A stretch of DNA of 64,000 bases from CBDCVD01 sp965224015 (GCA_965224015.1 OZ245032.1:2108001-2172000), one strand, 5' to 3'; positions 18,169-27,771 are shown, numbered from the stretch's first letter. A program made the numbers and translations. Notes: generated by a model from the sequence alone, not told the origin.

Positions 18169-19292
18169 GTGATCCCAAACTCAAATTGGAAAACGTGGAC
18201 AAGTTCTACGGGCCGATCGGCATTGGCGTGCACGCGGTCAGGAACGTTAGCATGAACATCGAAAAGGGTGAGATCACGGCCCTTTTGGGTTCGTCCGGCT
18301 GTGGCAAGACCTCCACGCTGCGTATGATCGCGGGGTTTGAGGAAACCAGCCGCGGCCGGATAATTATTGACGGTCGTGAAGTTCACAAACTTTCGCCGGT
18401 CAAACGCAACGTTGCCATGGCGTTTGAGGGATATTCCCTCTACCCGACCGTAACGGTCGGGGAGAACATCGCTTTTGCCCTCAAATCCGCCCGCCTTGCC
18501 GCGCCAGAGATTACCAAACGCGTAAATGAAATTGCCGACATGCTGGAAATCAGCGATATTCTGGATCGCATGCCGAATTTGATTTCCGGAGGTCAACAGC
18601 AGCGTGCCTCGCTGGCAAGGGCGCTGATCCGCGATGCGGACCTTTATCTGCTCGATGAACCCATGGGGCAATTGGAACCGCAATTACGTACTTTGCTGCG
18701 CGGCCGCATCAAGCACTTCATCAAGGAGCGCGGCCTGACCGCCATTCTGGTGACGCACGACCAGACAGAGGCAAATGCCTTGGCTGACCGGATCGCTGTG
18801 ATGGAAGACGGCGTGCTGCAGCAATATGCAAGCCCAAATGAAATTAAGGAGCGTCCCGCAAATCTTTTCACGGGCACGTTTATTGGCGAGCCACCCATGA
18901 ACGTTTTCGCGGTCGATGTGACGAAGAATGCCTCGATTATCGAATTCAATCTGGCAGATGGCGACAGACTCTCCTACCCCGCCCGGCAGTTCAGGTCAGA
19001 AGTCCGGGAGGCAATTCTTGAAAAGGGTCGTGTCGTTGTCGGCGTGCGACCTTACGCGGTACATCGGGCAAAATCCGGACTGTCTGCGAAAGTGCTGACC
19101 AATCAGTGGCTTGGGGACCAGAGCCATATTGCGGCCGAGTTTGCAGGTGGCACGATTGTTCTCGTCGAACATGACCGAACCGATCTCAAAATCGATGAAA
19201 AGATTTCGGTCGCGGTGACCCCCGATGATCTACATATTTTCGACCCCGACAGCACGAGGGCGATCAGCCATGGAGGAGATCTTGCCGAATGA
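18165..19292 (+). CDS. polyol ABC transporter ATPase 2
   Basis: A 375-residue ABC ATPase. Walker A is GSSGCGKT, the signature ISGGQQQR, Walker B YLLDEP with Glu, and the switch VTHDQTEA with His. The Q-loop, however, reads MAFEGYSLYP with Glu in place of Gln, and the D-loop has Glu for Asp (GQLEPQLR). So this subunit keeps the hydrolytic residues that ATPase 1 lacks and differs in the loop that touches the permease. It overlaps both neighbours by 4 bases, indicating tight coupling of the operon. Confidence 0.9.
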   Translation: MSDPKLKLENVDKFYGPIGIGVHAVRNVSMNIEKGEITALLGSSGCGKTSTLRMIAGFEETSRGRIIIDGREVHKLSPVKRNVAMAFEGYSLYPTVTVGENIAFALKSARLAAPEITKRVNEIADMLEISDILDRMPNLISGGQQQRASLARALIRDADLYLLDEPMGQLEPQLRTLLRGRIKHFIKERGLTAILVTHDQTEANALADRIAVMEDGVLQQYASPNEIKERPANLFTGTFIGEPPMNVFAVDVTKNASIIEFNLADGDRLSYPARQFRSEVREAILEKGRVVVGVRPYAVHRAKSGLSAKVLTNQWLGDQSHIAAEFAGGTIVLVEHDRTDLKIDEKISVAVTPDDLHIFDPDSTRAISHGGDLAE

Positions 19293-20857
19293 GTGCTGAT
19301 GGCGAAATATTGATCGGAATTGATGCCGGTACATCAGTCATCAAATCAATTGCATTTGATCTGACAGGCCATCAGATTGCCGCCGCATCAACGCCGAACG
19401 AATATATCACTTTACCCGACGGCACCGCGACCCAATCTTTGCAAAAGACCTGGGTTGATTGCTGTAAGACGTTGCGCGATCTCGCCCATTTGGTTCCCAG
19501 CCTCTCAGCGCGAACCGCCGCAATTGCGGTGACGGCGCAGGGTGATGGAACCTGGCTCGTCGGCAAAAACAATGAACCCGTGACCGACGGATGGCTCTGG
19601 CTGGACGCCCGCGCCGCCCCGGTGGTGCGCAGACTGCGTGAATGCGAGGCAGACAAAGAGCGGTTTTACAAAACAGGTTCCGGCCTCAATGCCTGCCAGA
19701 TGGGGTCGCAACTTGCCCGCATGAAGGAGATCATGCCCGACATGGTTTCAAAGGCGGAAGTCGCCCTGCATCCGAAAGACTGGCTCTACCTGAACCTGAC
19801 CGACGTGCGCGCCACCGATCCTTCCGAGGGAAATTTCACTTTTGGAGATTTCAGAACACGTCAGTATGACGATGGCGTCATAGAGGCACTAGGCCTTATG
19901 CCCGAGCGTCATCTCCTTCCCGAAATAGTGGATGGTTCGATGACCACCCACCCGCTAAGCCATGCCGCAGCAGCTGCAACAGGATTGAAATCGGGAACTC
20001 CCGTCTCCCTTGGGTTTGTTGATGTGGCCTGTACCGCGCTCGGCGGAGGTATCTACACGAACCGCTCTCAGGCGGGCTGTTCAATCATCGGTTCGACCGG
20101 CATGCATATGCGCGCCACGACCCCTGACAATGTTTATCTCAATCAAGAGCGGACAGGCTATGTGATGTGCTTGCCCATTCCCGGTGTGGTTGCTCAGATT
20201 CAGTCAAACATGGCGGCGACCCTCAACATCGACTGGCTGTTGAAGGTCGCTTCTGATCTCATGTCCGATATGGGTAAGCCGGTCAGTCACAGCGATCTGC
20301 TGGGTCATATTGATGGTTGGATGGCGACTTCGGCCCCGGCAAGCCTCCTTTATCATCCCTATATTTCCAAAGCGGGGGAGCGCGGACCGTTTGTCGACAA
20401 CAATGCCCGCGCCAGCTTTACCGGATTGTCATCCTCCCACCGCTTCGCGGACCTGATGCGCGGCGTTATTGAGGGTCTGTGCCTGGCAGCCCGTGACTGC
20501 TATGCGGCCATGGGCGAAACCCCTTCAGAAGTTCGGCTTACCGGCGGCGCGGCGCGCGCAAAATCCCTGCGCCAGGTATTTTCCGCAGCGATCAACGCAC
20601 CTGTTTGCACCTCTGCGCGAGAAGAGGCTGGCGCAGCGGGAGCCGCCATGATGGCGGCCGTCGCCAACGGCGTTTACCCCGATATAAATGCCTGTATTGC
20701 CGACTGGGTATCACCATTGCTTGGCAATGGCGAAGCGCCTGATCAGGAGCTTGCATCGGTGTATGCAGGCATTTTCCCTGCATATCGCGAAACGCGGCAA
20801 GCCCTGGCTCCGGTCTGGACGCAGCTTTCCGCTAGAAAAGGATCTGATAGTGCCTAG
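19289..20857 (+). CDS. eryA: FGGY-family polyol kinase, EryA-like (erythritol kinase)
   Basis: A 522-residue kinase. The N-terminal phosphate-1 motif is GIDAGTSVIKSIAFDL, followed by the internal segments HPKDWLYLNLTDVRATDPSE and STGMHMRATT, and LTGGAARAKSLRQV in the C-terminal lobe. Length and text resemble Brucella EryA, which phosphorylates erythritol to L-erythritol 4-phosphate. It overlaps the second ATPase gene by 4 bases, so import and phosphorylation are coupled. Other tetritols or pentitols cannot be excluded as substrates. It is followed by an R3 repeat fragment, which separates it from the rest of the enzymes. Confidence 0.85.
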   Translation: MSADGEILIGIDAGTSVIKSIAFDLTGHQIAAASTPNEYITLPDGTATQSLQKTWVDCCKTLRDLAHLVPSLSARTAAIAVTAQGDGTWLVGKNNEPVTDGWLWLDARAAPVVRRLRECEADKERFYKTGSGLNACQMGSQLARMKEIMPDMVSKAEVALHPKDWLYLNLTDVRATDPSEGNFTFGDFRTRQYDDGVIEALGLMPERHLLPEIVDGSMTTHPLSHAAAAATGLKSGTPVSLGFVDVACTALGGGIYTNRSQAGCSIIGSTGMHMRATTPDNVYLNQERTGYVMCLPIPGVVAQIQSNMAATLNIDWLLKVASDLMSDMGKPVSHSDLLGHIDGWMATSAPASLLYHPYISKAGERGPFVDNNARASFTGLSSSHRFADLMRGVIEGLCLAARDCYAAMGETPSEVRLTGGAARAKSLRQVFSAAINAPVCTSAREEAGAAGAAMMAAVANGVYPDINACIADWVSPLLGNGEAPDQELASVYAGIFPAYRETRQALAPVWTQLSARKGSDSA

Positions 20858-20880
20858 AGCCTGTTCCTGAATAGATGATT

Positions 20881-20904
20881 TAGAGCGTGTCATGTTTTAA
20901 TAAA
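20881..20904. repeat. R3 short repeat, partial copy
   Basis: The text TAGAGCGTGTCATGTTTTAA is the inverted end of the R3 element seen at 10443-10481. It sits in the gap between the kinase and the hydroxyacid dehydrogenase gene. Confidence 0.5.
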
Positions 20905-20950
20905 AGCAAGTCTGAAACGCAAACAATGGAGGGCACGGTCGCCACCGGAT

Positions 20951-22069
20951 ATGCCAAGACAACCAAAACATTCCTCGCAAAATGCCAAATCGCAGCCATT
21001 ATGTTATGGATCGCCTGATTCAGGGGCACCCTCCAGGGAAATCGCCATTATCGGCGACTACTTCATGTTGCCGGAAGTCTTTGAGGAAAAAATCCTTGAT
21101 GCCTGTGGAGACAAAGTTTCCACCCGAACAAGAAAAGACAACTGGCCTGATGAACCCATGGAGCAGGGCTACGCTGTTGAAGGCATGGACGGGCTTAAGG
21201 AATATTTCGGCACCGCCGATGGTGTTGTTGAATTTGTCGGTGAGGCGGAAATTCTGGTTACCCAGCTTGCGCCGATGTCACGCGGCATGTTGGAACGCCT
21301 GCCGAACCTGAAAATGATTGCAGTTTCGCGTGGCGGCCCCGTTAACATCGATATGCGGGCGGCGAAAGATCACAATGTGCTTGTGGTCAACACCCCCGGG
21401 CGCAACGCGTCGGCCGTGGCGGAATTCACTATAGGTGCGATTCTGGCACAGACACGGAAAATCCGGGAAGGCCATGAGACACTGCGACAGGGCATCTGGC
21501 GCGGGGATTTGTACCGCGCGGATGTGGCCGGGCGAGAACTCAACGAAATGACCGTCGGCGTGATCGGTTACGGAAACATTGGAACCCGTGTCGTCAAACT
21601 CTTGCGCGCCTTTGGTTGCCGGATCCTGGTTCATGATCCCTATATCCAGCTTGCTTCGGAAGACCTCGCTGCCGGGGTTGAATTGGTTGCGCTGCAAAAC
21701 CTGCTTGAGGAAAGCGATGTGGTTACCCTGCATCCTCGTGTGACGGAGGAAACCCGCCATATGATGAACGCTGAAGCCTTCGCGGCCATGAAGCCGGACA
21801 GTCTGTTCGTCAATACGGCGCGAGGACCGCTTTGCGATTATGATGCGCTTTACGAAGCCTTGAAAAGCGGCGAAATCGGCAGCGCCATGCTGGAAACTTT
21901 CGCTGTTGAACCTGCACCGGCTGACTGGCCGCTGTTACAATTGCCCAATATCACGCTGACCCCGCACATTGCCGGCGCATCTTTACGCACCGTCACCTAT
22001 GCTGCTGAACAGGCGGCGGAGGAAGTCAGGCGCTTTCTTGCGGGCGAGCCGCCGCGCAATCCTTGCTGA
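20951..22069 (+). CDS. D-isomer-specific 2-hydroxyacid dehydrogenase family protein
   Basis: An NAD-dependent dehydrogenase of the phosphoglycerate dehydrogenase group, up to 372 residues. The Rossmann motif is GYGNIGTRVV. Catalytic Arg lies in VSRGGPVNID, Glu in FAVEPAP and His in LTPHIAGAS. The family-like part begins at IAIIGDYF (about residue 31), but no good start codon or ribosome site is nearby. The only in-frame ATG before it is 20951, and the next is 21065, which would clip the fold. The start is therefore uncertain. It may handle a hydroxy acid or keto acid from a side branch of the polyol pathway. Confidence 0.78.
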   Translation: MPRQPKHSSQNAKSQPLCYGSPDSGAPSREIAIIGDYFMLPEVFEEKILDACGDKVSTRTRKDNWPDEPMEQGYAVEGMDGLKEYFGTADGVVEFVGEAEILVTQLAPMSRGMLERLPNLKMIAVSRGGPVNIDMRAAKDHNVLVVNTPGRNASAVAEFTIGAILAQTRKIREGHETLRQGIWRGDLYRADVAGRELNEMTVGVIGYGNIGTRVVKLLRAFGCRILVHDPYIQLASEDLAAGVELVALQNLLEESDVVTLHPRVTEETRHMMNAEAFAAMKPDSLFVNTARGPLCDYDALYEALKSGEIGSAMLETFAVEPAPADWPLLQLPNITLTPHIAGASLRTVTYAAEQAAEEVRRFLAGEPPRNPC

Positions 22070-22079
22070 AGAGGCCGTT

Positions 22080-22742
22080 ATGAACGAAACGCAAATCCGC
22101 AGGGATATGGTCGAAGCCTGCAAAAAACTCGAAGCCAGCGGCCTGAACCGGGGGGCTTCGGGAAACATCTCCATCCGGTCCGGCACCCACATGCTCATCA
22201 CCCCGACTGCTGTTGGCTATGATGTGATTGCGCCGCAAATGATGGCACGCATACCGATCAATGATGATGAGGGCAATTGGGAAGGCCCAAATGCGCCGTC
22301 GTCCGAATGGCGCATGCATCGCGACGTACTGCGCACACGGCCCGACATCAATGCCGTCGTTCATACCCATGCGCCGTTTGCGACGATCCTCTCAATCGCC
22401 AGAAAGCCGATCCTCGCAATCCACTACATGATTGCCGCGTTTGGCGGACCCGATATTCGCGTTGCGGATTATGCACGCTATGGCACACAGGCGCTCTCTG
22501 ACAATATCGTCAAGGCAATGGAGGACCGCAATGGCTGCCTGATGGCAAATCATGGTATGATTGTCGGGGGCAGCGATCTGGTGCGAACGCTCTGGCTGGC
22601 AGGTGAGCTCGAAGCGTTGGCGCATCAATATTACCACGCATTGGCAATTGGCGGTGGTCATGTGCTGAGCGATGCGCAAATTGAAGAAACCGCCCGCGGT
22701 TTTGCCTCCTACGGGGTCAAAACCAGGGAGGAAGTGGCATGA
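22080..22742 (+). CDS. class II aldolase (L-fuculose-phosphate aldolase-like)
   Basis: A 220-residue zinc aldolase of the FucA/AraD family. NRGASGNISIR near residues 22-32 is the phosphate-binding segment. The Glu in PSSEWRMH is the likely acid/base, and zinc ligands are HTH in VVHTHAPF plus a later His near the end. It would cleave a sugar 1-phosphate into dihydroxyacetone phosphate and an aldehyde, or act as a related epimerase. AGAGG precedes the ATG. It overlaps eryB by 4 bases. The Brucella ery operon has no such gene, so it is an addition here. Confidence 0.85.
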   Translation: MNETQIRRDMVEACKKLEASGLNRGASGNISIRSGTHMLITPTAVGYDVIAPQMMARIPINDDEGNWEGPNAPSSEWRMHRDVLRTRPDINAVVHTHAPFATILSIARKPILAIHYMIAAFGGPDIRVADYARYGTQALSDNIVKAMEDRNGCLMANHGMIVGGSDLVRTLWLAGELEALAHQYYHALAIGGGHVLSDAQIEETARGFASYGVKTREEVA

Positions 22743-24247
22743 GCGATACCGTTGACCTGCTGGTAATCGGCGGCGGCATAAATGGCGCGGGGATTACTCG
22801 CGATGCGGCCGGACGCGGCCTCTCTGTGGTAATGGTGGAAAAAGACGACCTGGCGCAAGGCACCAGTTCGCGCTCCGGCAAGCTCATTCATGGCGGGCTG
22901 CGTTATCTTGAATATTACGAATTTCGGTTGGTACGCAAAGCCCTGATCGAACGCGAGGTTCTGTTGGAATCCGCACCGCACATAATCTGGCCGATGCGTT
23001 TTGTATTGCCGCACTCACCCGATGACCGCCCCGCCTGGCTCGTTCGTCTGGGGCTCTTCCTCTACGACAATCTGGGAGGCCGCAAGCGCTTGCCGGGAAC
23101 CCGAACACGCAATCTGCACCATGATAGCGAAGGCAGGCCGCTGAAAGACAATTACACCAAGGGCTTTGAATATTCCGATTGCTGGGTGGACGACGCGAGA
23201 CTGGTGGTCCTCAATGCAATCGATGCCCGGGAAAAAGGTGCTGCAATCTTCACGCGCACTGAATGCGTTACGGCAAGGCGCGAAGATGGTCTTTGGATTG
23301 CCGAACTGAAGAATTCCGAAACCGGTGGCAACAGGACGGTTCGTGCGAAAGCATTGGTGAATGCTGCAGGCCCATGGGTATCCAATGTAATCGAGCAGGT
23401 TGTCGGGATCAATTCGAGCCGCAAAATTCGACTGGTAAAGGGTAGCCATATCATTGTTCAAAAATTCTGGGATGGCCCCCAGGCATATCTTGTTCAAAAC
23501 ACCGACAAGCGGGTCATCTTCATTAACCCTTACGAGGAAGACAAGGCATTGATCGGAACAACCGATATTCATTATCAAGGCAAGCTGGAAAATGTTGCAG
23601 CGGATGAGGATGAGATCAGCTACCTGATTAGCGCGGTTAACCGCTACTTCAAGCATCAACTGACCCGTGAGGATGTGCTCCACACCTACTCCGGTGTCCG
23701 ACCGCTTTACGATGATGAGGAGGAGAATCCGAGCGCCGTGACCCGCGATTACATTCTGGAAGTCGATGGCGGGCGCAACAGGGCGCCCATGCTGAATGTT
23801 TTCGGTGGCAAGATCACGACTTTCCGCAAACTTTCCGAAAACGCAATGGAAAAGCTAAAGCCGTATTTTCCTGAAATGACCGGAGATTGGACGGCCAAAG
23901 CCTATCTGCCAGGTGGTGAAATAAACAATGCCGATTATGAGGGCTTCCTCGCAAAGCTCGAAACCGATTATCCATTCCTGTCAAAAGCGCTTCTCAATCA
24001 TTACGGCCGGCTTTACGGCACGCGCACCCATGCGATCCTTGCCGGCGCGAAATCCCTTAAGGATCTCCGTCAGCAATTCGGTCCGCAGTTTTACGAGTGC
24101 GAAGCGCGCTATCTGATCGACAATGAATGGGTGGTGACCGCTGAAGATATTCTGATGCGCAGGACCAAACACGCACTGCACATGACTGAAGCCGAGATCG
24201 CATCCTTCAAAAACTGGTTTTCCAGAACGCATGCCAAAGCGGGATAA
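22739..24247 (+). CDS. eryB: GlpD-like FAD polyol-phosphate dehydrogenase, EryB-like
   Basis: A 502-residue flavoprotein. It has the FAD motif GGGINGAGITRDAAGRG at residues 9-25 and the GlpD hallmark GTSSRSGKLIHGGLRYL at about 42-58. A C-terminal domain follows with ARYLIDNEWVVTAEDILMRR. GlpD oxidises glycerol 3-phosphate; the ery-locus relative EryB oxidises L-erythritol 4-phosphate to L-3-tetrulose 4-phosphate, passing electrons to the membrane quinone pool. Its place next to eryA- and eryC-like genes favours EryB. A glycerol 3-phosphate dehydrogenase role remains possible. Confidence 0.82.
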   Translation: MSDTVDLLVIGGGINGAGITRDAAGRGLSVVMVEKDDLAQGTSSRSGKLIHGGLRYLEYYEFRLVRKALIEREVLLESAPHIIWPMRFVLPHSPDDRPAWLVRLGLFLYDNLGGRKRLPGTRTRNLHHDSEGRPLKDNYTKGFEYSDCWVDDARLVVLNAIDAREKGAAIFTRTECVTARREDGLWIAELKNSETGGNRTVRAKALVNAAGPWVSNVIEQVVGINSSRKIRLVKGSHIIVQKFWDGPQAYLVQNTDKRVIFINPYEEDKALIGTTDIHYQGKLENVAADEDEISYLISAVNRYFKHQLTREDVLHTYSGVRPLYDDEEENPSAVTRDYILEVDGGRNRAPMLNVFGGKITTFRKLSENAMEKLKPYFPEMTGDWTAKAYLPGGEINNADYEGFLAKLETDYPFLSKALLNHYGRLYGTRTHAILAGAKSLKDLRQQFGPQFYECEARYLIDNEWVVTAEDILMRRTKHALHMTEAEIASFKNWFSRTHAKAG

Positions 24248-24251
24248 TCTG

Positions 24252-25316
24252 ATGAACCAGATGCAAGCCGATCCGCAATTCAGGGCGCTTCGCGCCGTTT
24301 CCGCGCGTGCGGGCGCTGACCCGCTTTTGGTGCAAGCTGCAGGTGGTAACACGTCAATCAAGCGTGATGGCATATTGTGGATCAAGGCATCCGGCACCTG
24401 GCTCATGAACGCGGAGCGCGATGATATCTTTGTGCCTGTCGATCTATCATTCCTCATGCAGGCCTTCCAACGCAATGACGGGTCAGCTGATAAAGCGCAG
24501 GACTTTGTCTTCACCGATCTTAATCCTTCCGGATTGCGCCCTTCAATCGAAACAACCGTTCATGCGGTCATTCCGCAGGACATCGTCATCCATGTTCATT
24601 GTGTGGGAACAATCGCCCATGCCGTGCGCGAGGATGCCGCGGCGGTGCTGGGCGAAAAGCTTGCAGGTCTTGAGTGGGCGTTCGTTCCGTATGTGAAGCC
24701 GGGCGTGACGCTGGCGCATAAGATACAAGCAGCGCTGAAGCCTGAAACAAGGATTGTCATTCTCGGCAATCATGGCCTTGTCGTTTCCGGCGACACGGTC
24801 GATGAGGCTGAAGCGCTGATGGATGAGGTGCACAAGCGGCTGATGGAAACGGCCCGGCCCGTGTTGGCGCCCGATGCGGATGCGTTGCAACGTCTCGCGG
24901 GAACTTCTGGTTACAAACCCCCGGAACAGGCCGAGGCGCACGGGGTTGCTACAGATGCGGCCGCTTTGTCGATGGTGGGAAAGGGCAGCCTTTATCCTGA
25001 CCATGTGATCTTTCTGGGTGTTGGTTCGGTTGTTGCGGGTGAGGGTGAAAACGTCGAAGATGTCTGCAAACGGGCTGAGCAATCAGGTCTGCCGATGCCG
25101 GTTTCGATTGTTTTCCCCGAAAAGGGAACCCTGATGAGCGCTAACGCCAATGCGGGGGCTGAGGCGCTGGCGCGTTGTCTTGCTGATGTAACGCTGCGGA
25201 TTCCTGCAGGTACTGGTCTCAACTATCTGTCCGATGCGGAAAACGCCGAGCTTCTCAGTTGGGACGCGGAAAAATACCGGCAGGCACTCAACAAGCCCTT
25301 GGGTATTTCCCCATGA
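24252..25316 (+). CDS. class II aldolase/adducin-family protein
   Basis: A 354-residue protein whose first two thirds match class II aldolases: LVQAAGGNTSIKRDGILWIK near 24-43, Glu in PSIETTVHAVI, HVHCVGTIAHA, and VILGNHGLVVSG. The opening resembles the aldolase half of rhamnulose-phosphate aldolase/dehydrogenase fusions, but the dehydrogenase half is missing. ATG 24252 is chosen because ATG 24231 would overlap eryB; a start codon between them is not available. It overlaps the following kinase by 4 bases, so kinase and aldolase probably act in sequence. Substrate unknown. Confidence 0.8.
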   Translation: MNQMQADPQFRALRAVSARAGADPLLVQAAGGNTSIKRDGILWIKASGTWLMNAERDDIFVPVDLSFLMQAFQRNDGSADKAQDFVFTDLNPSGLRPSIETTVHAVIPQDIVIHVHCVGTIAHAVREDAAAVLGEKLAGLEWAFVPYVKPGVTLAHKIQAALKPETRIVILGNHGLVVSGDTVDEAEALMDEVHKRLMETARPVLAPDADALQRLAGTSGYKPPEQAEAHGVATDAAALSMVGKGSLYPDHVIFLGVGSVVAGEGENVEDVCKRAEQSGLPMPVSIVFPEKGTLMSANANAGAEALARCLADVTLRIPAGTGLNYLSDAENAELLSWDAEKYRQALNKPLGISP

Positions 25317-26596
25317 ATTCCGGGACGGACCTGTTTGTTGGCGTGGATGTCGGCACGTCGGGCGTGCGGGCCATCGCCATTGATGCCGACCAGAACGTGA
25401 TGGCCAATACCAGCTGCCGAATGGACGTAAATGGCGATGATCATCGCGATCCGGCCCTCTGGAAAGCGGCTCTTGCCACGACGCTTTCTTCGCTTTTGCA
25501 AACGGTGAGCGCCGAGGCGATTAGAGCGATCAGCGTTGATGGCACGTCAGGTACCATGCTGCCCGTGAATGGGGATGGCGCGCCTCTTGATACGCCGATG
25601 ATGTACAACGATCCCGTCACAGATACCGCGATCATTGACCGCATCTCCGCGATAGCGCCCGAAACCAGCGCGGCGCTTGGGGCCAATTCCGCACTCGCCC
25701 GGGCAATCGTATTGCAAGATGTGCCGGGAACCGTCCGTGTCATCCATCAGGCGGACTGGATCGCAGGACTGCTTAGTGGACACTTCGATGTGTCCGACGA
25801 GAACAACGCTCTCAAAACCGGGTATGATCCTGTAGCGGGCAACTGGCCGTCGTGGATTGGTGACAGCGGTATTAGGGAAGGCTTCCTGCCGCAAATCGTC
25901 GAGCCGGGGACCGCTACAGGAAAGGCAATCGGAGCCCTTGCAAGGGAACTCCGTCTTTTGGAAAAAACAGTGGTCATCGCCGGGACAACCGACGGCTGCG
26001 CATCTTTCCTGGCTACAGGTGCCGACAAGCCGGGTGAGGGGGTAAGTGCCTTGGGAACCACGCTTACGGTAAAGCTTTTAAGCGATAAACCGGTCTTTGC
26101 GCCCCAATACGGAATTTACAGCCACCGCCTCGTCGGCGGCTGGCTCGCAGGCGGCGCCTCGAATACCGGTGGTAACGTTTTGGTTAAGTACTTTCCTGCC
26201 GACAGGATCAAAACGCTGTCTGAAAACATCGACCCGGAAACCGATAGCGGGCTCGACTATTATCCGCTGGCAAGGCCCGGCGAGCGATTTCCGGTGAACG
26301 ATGCGGCGATGAAGCCGCGCCTTTCTCCCCGGCCTGAAGACGACTCCCAATTTCTGAAAGGCATGCTGGAAGGCATTGCAGAAGTTGAATGTCTTGCCTA
26401 TCGCCGTCTGGCAGAGCTTGGTGCACCGAAGTTGACGTCCATCCGCTCGGTGGGTGGTGGTGCCGCGAATTCGGTCTGGAAGAAAATCAGAACCCGCAAA
26501 CTTGGCGTTCCGGCAGCGGACGTTGTTTCCCCTGAAGCTGCCTTCGGGGCGGCCCTGCTTGCCATGAAGGGCGCAGGGGAAATGGAGGCTGCATAG
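25313..26596 (+). CDS. small FGGY-family carbohydrate kinase (D-ribulokinase-like)
   Basis: A 427-residue kinase, clearly shorter than EryA. It has VDVGTSGVRAIAID at the start, AISVDGTSGTMLPV, TTDGCASFLATGADKPGEG, and the C-terminal SVGGGAANSVWKKIR. Size and these segments resemble the cyanobacterial/plant D-ribulose kinase group. The ATG at 25313 overlaps the aldolase stop in the ATGA form. A likely reading is phosphorylation of a ketose, with the class II aldolase acting on the phosphate, but this is inference. Confidence 0.83.
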   Translation: MNSGTDLFVGVDVGTSGVRAIAIDADQNVMANTSCRMDVNGDDHRDPALWKAALATTLSSLLQTVSAEAIRAISVDGTSGTMLPVNGDGAPLDTPMMYNDPVTDTAIIDRISAIAPETSAALGANSALARAIVLQDVPGTVRVIHQADWIAGLLSGHFDVSDENNALKTGYDPVAGNWPSWIGDSGIREGFLPQIVEPGTATGKAIGALARELRLLEKTVVIAGTTDGCASFLATGADKPGEGVSALGTTLTVKLLSDKPVFAPQYGIYSHRLVGGWLAGGASNTGGNVLVKYFPADRIKTLSENIDPETDSGLDYYPLARPGERFPVNDAAMKPRLSPRPEDDSQFLKGMLEGIAEVECLAYRRLAELGAPKLTSIRSVGGGAANSVWKKIRTRKLGVPAADVVSPEAAFGAALLAMKGAGEMEAA

Positions 26597-26851
26597 ATGT
26601 CCGGTAATCTGACCATCGCGCACGAAATGGCGGGCGATCCGAATGTATTCAAAGCCTGCTGTATTGGAGAGCGTGTCGAGCATAACGTTGCCGACGATGC
26701 ATCTTTGGGGCTTGCCACGGCACGGGTCAAGGCCGGCATGAGCAGCGATGATCGACAAAGCTGTTTGATGAACACGGGGTGCAGCCGGACTTTATACGGG
26801 GCTCCCTTGCTTTTCCTCGGGCTGGAGACAAGCCATGACCTTTACCCTTAG
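26597..26851 (+). CDS. small hypothetical protein between kinase and eryC
   Basis: An 84-codon frame whose ATG directly follows the kinase stop and has GGAGG eight bases upstream, so initiation looks likely. I recognise no family. It overlaps the eryC start by 17 bases. The first half (MSGNLTIAHEMAGDPNVFKA) reads like a protein start. The later part is less convincing and may be the remnant of a longer gene. No membrane segment or signal is visible. Confidence 0.35.
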   Translation: MSGNLTIAHEMAGDPNVFKACCIGERVEHNVADDASLGLATARVKAGMSSDDRQSCLMNTGCSRTLYGAPLLFLGLETSHDLYP

Positions 26852-27767
26852 TCTGAACACCAATCCCCTGGTCAACCGCTTCGCCGAGCCTGATGATCTG
26901 ATTGAAACCGTGGCTCGCGACTTGCGCATCAGGGATTTGCAACTCACCCATGAATTCATCAATCCCAGCTGGCCGGCTCCGGTCATTCGCCGCCTGACCC
27001 GGCAAATGGATGCGGCGCTGCAGCGCACCGGCGTGATGGTAACATCGGGCATGACCGGCCCCTATGGCCGTCTTAATCACTTCGGCCATCCCGATGCTGA
27101 CGTGCGAAAATACTATATCGACTGGTTCAAGATTTTTGCAGATATCATTGGCGATCTGGGCGGCACGAGCGTTGGATCCCAGTTTGCGATTTTCACCTAC
27201 AAGGATTTCGATGACCCTACCCGCAGGGAGGGGCTGATCGACGTTGCCATTGATTGCTGGGCGGTGGTCGCAGAACACGCAAAAGCGGCAGGTCTTTCCC
27301 ATATATTCTGGGAGCCGATGAGCATTGGTCGCGAATTTGGCGAAACGATCAAGGCTTGCCTGGCGCTCCAGGACCGTCTCACCGGTGCCGATATGGCAAT
27401 CCCGATGTGGATGATGGCGGATATCGACCACGGTGATGTGGCCAGTCAAAATCCGGATGATTTTGACCCTTATGCCTGGGCGAGAGCGGTGCCGGAAGTT
27501 TCGCCAATCATCCACATCAAGCAATCTCTGATGGACAAGGGCGGGCACCGTCCATTCACCGCGGAATTCAATGCCAGAGGGCGTATTCACCCGGAGCTGC
27601 TATTGCAGGCTTTCCGCGAGGGTGGCGGCAAGGACAATGAAATCTGCCTCGAACTCAGTTTCAAGGAGCGCGAGCCAAATGACCGCGAAGTCATTCCGCA
27701 GATTGCCGAGAGCATTAGCTTCTGGGCGCCGCATGTTGAAACCGGCGAAGCCGATTTAAAAATCTGA
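26835..27767 (+). CDS. eryC: tetrulose-4-phosphate racemase, EryC (xylose-isomerase-like TIM barrel)
   Basis: A 310-residue protein of the sugar phosphate isomerase/epimerase (AP endonuclease 2) superfamily. The opening MTFTLSLNTNPLVNRFAEPD and the internal FWEPMSIGREFGET, WMMADIDHGD and PIIHIKQSLMDKGGHR are the segments I know from Brucella and rhizobial EryC. In Brucella EryC converts L-3-tetrulose 4-phosphate to the D form. Glu and His in these motifs are probable metal ligands. GGAG precedes the ATG. An R1 repeat follows 4 bases after the stop, separating it from eryH and eryI. Confidence 0.92.
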   Translation: MTFTLSLNTNPLVNRFAEPDDLIETVARDLRIRDLQLTHEFINPSWPAPVIRRLTRQMDAALQRTGVMVTSGMTGPYGRLNHFGHPDADVRKYYIDWFKIFADIIGDLGGTSVGSQFAIFTYKDFDDPTRREGLIDVAIDCWAVVAEHAKAAGLSHIFWEPMSIGREFGETIKACLALQDRLTGADMAIPMWMMADIDHGDVASQNPDDFDPYAWARAVPEVSPIIHIKQSLMDKGGHRPFTAEFNARGRIHPELLLQAFREGGGKDNEICLELSFKEREPNDREVIPQIAESISFWAPHVETGEADLKI

Positions 27768-27771
27768 TCTT

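Noticed and set aside
13636..19292. Naming the transporter genes glpV/P/Q/S/T or mptA-E
   Set aside because: Gene content fits both rhizobial systems, and the substrate cannot be decided from sequence, so no symbols were given.
22739..24247. Plain glycerol-3-phosphate dehydrogenase (GlpD) as the only reading of this gene
   Set aside because: The GlpD signature alone would allow it, but placement between eryA, eryC, eryH and eryI genes makes an EryB role more likely. I kept GlpD as an alternative.
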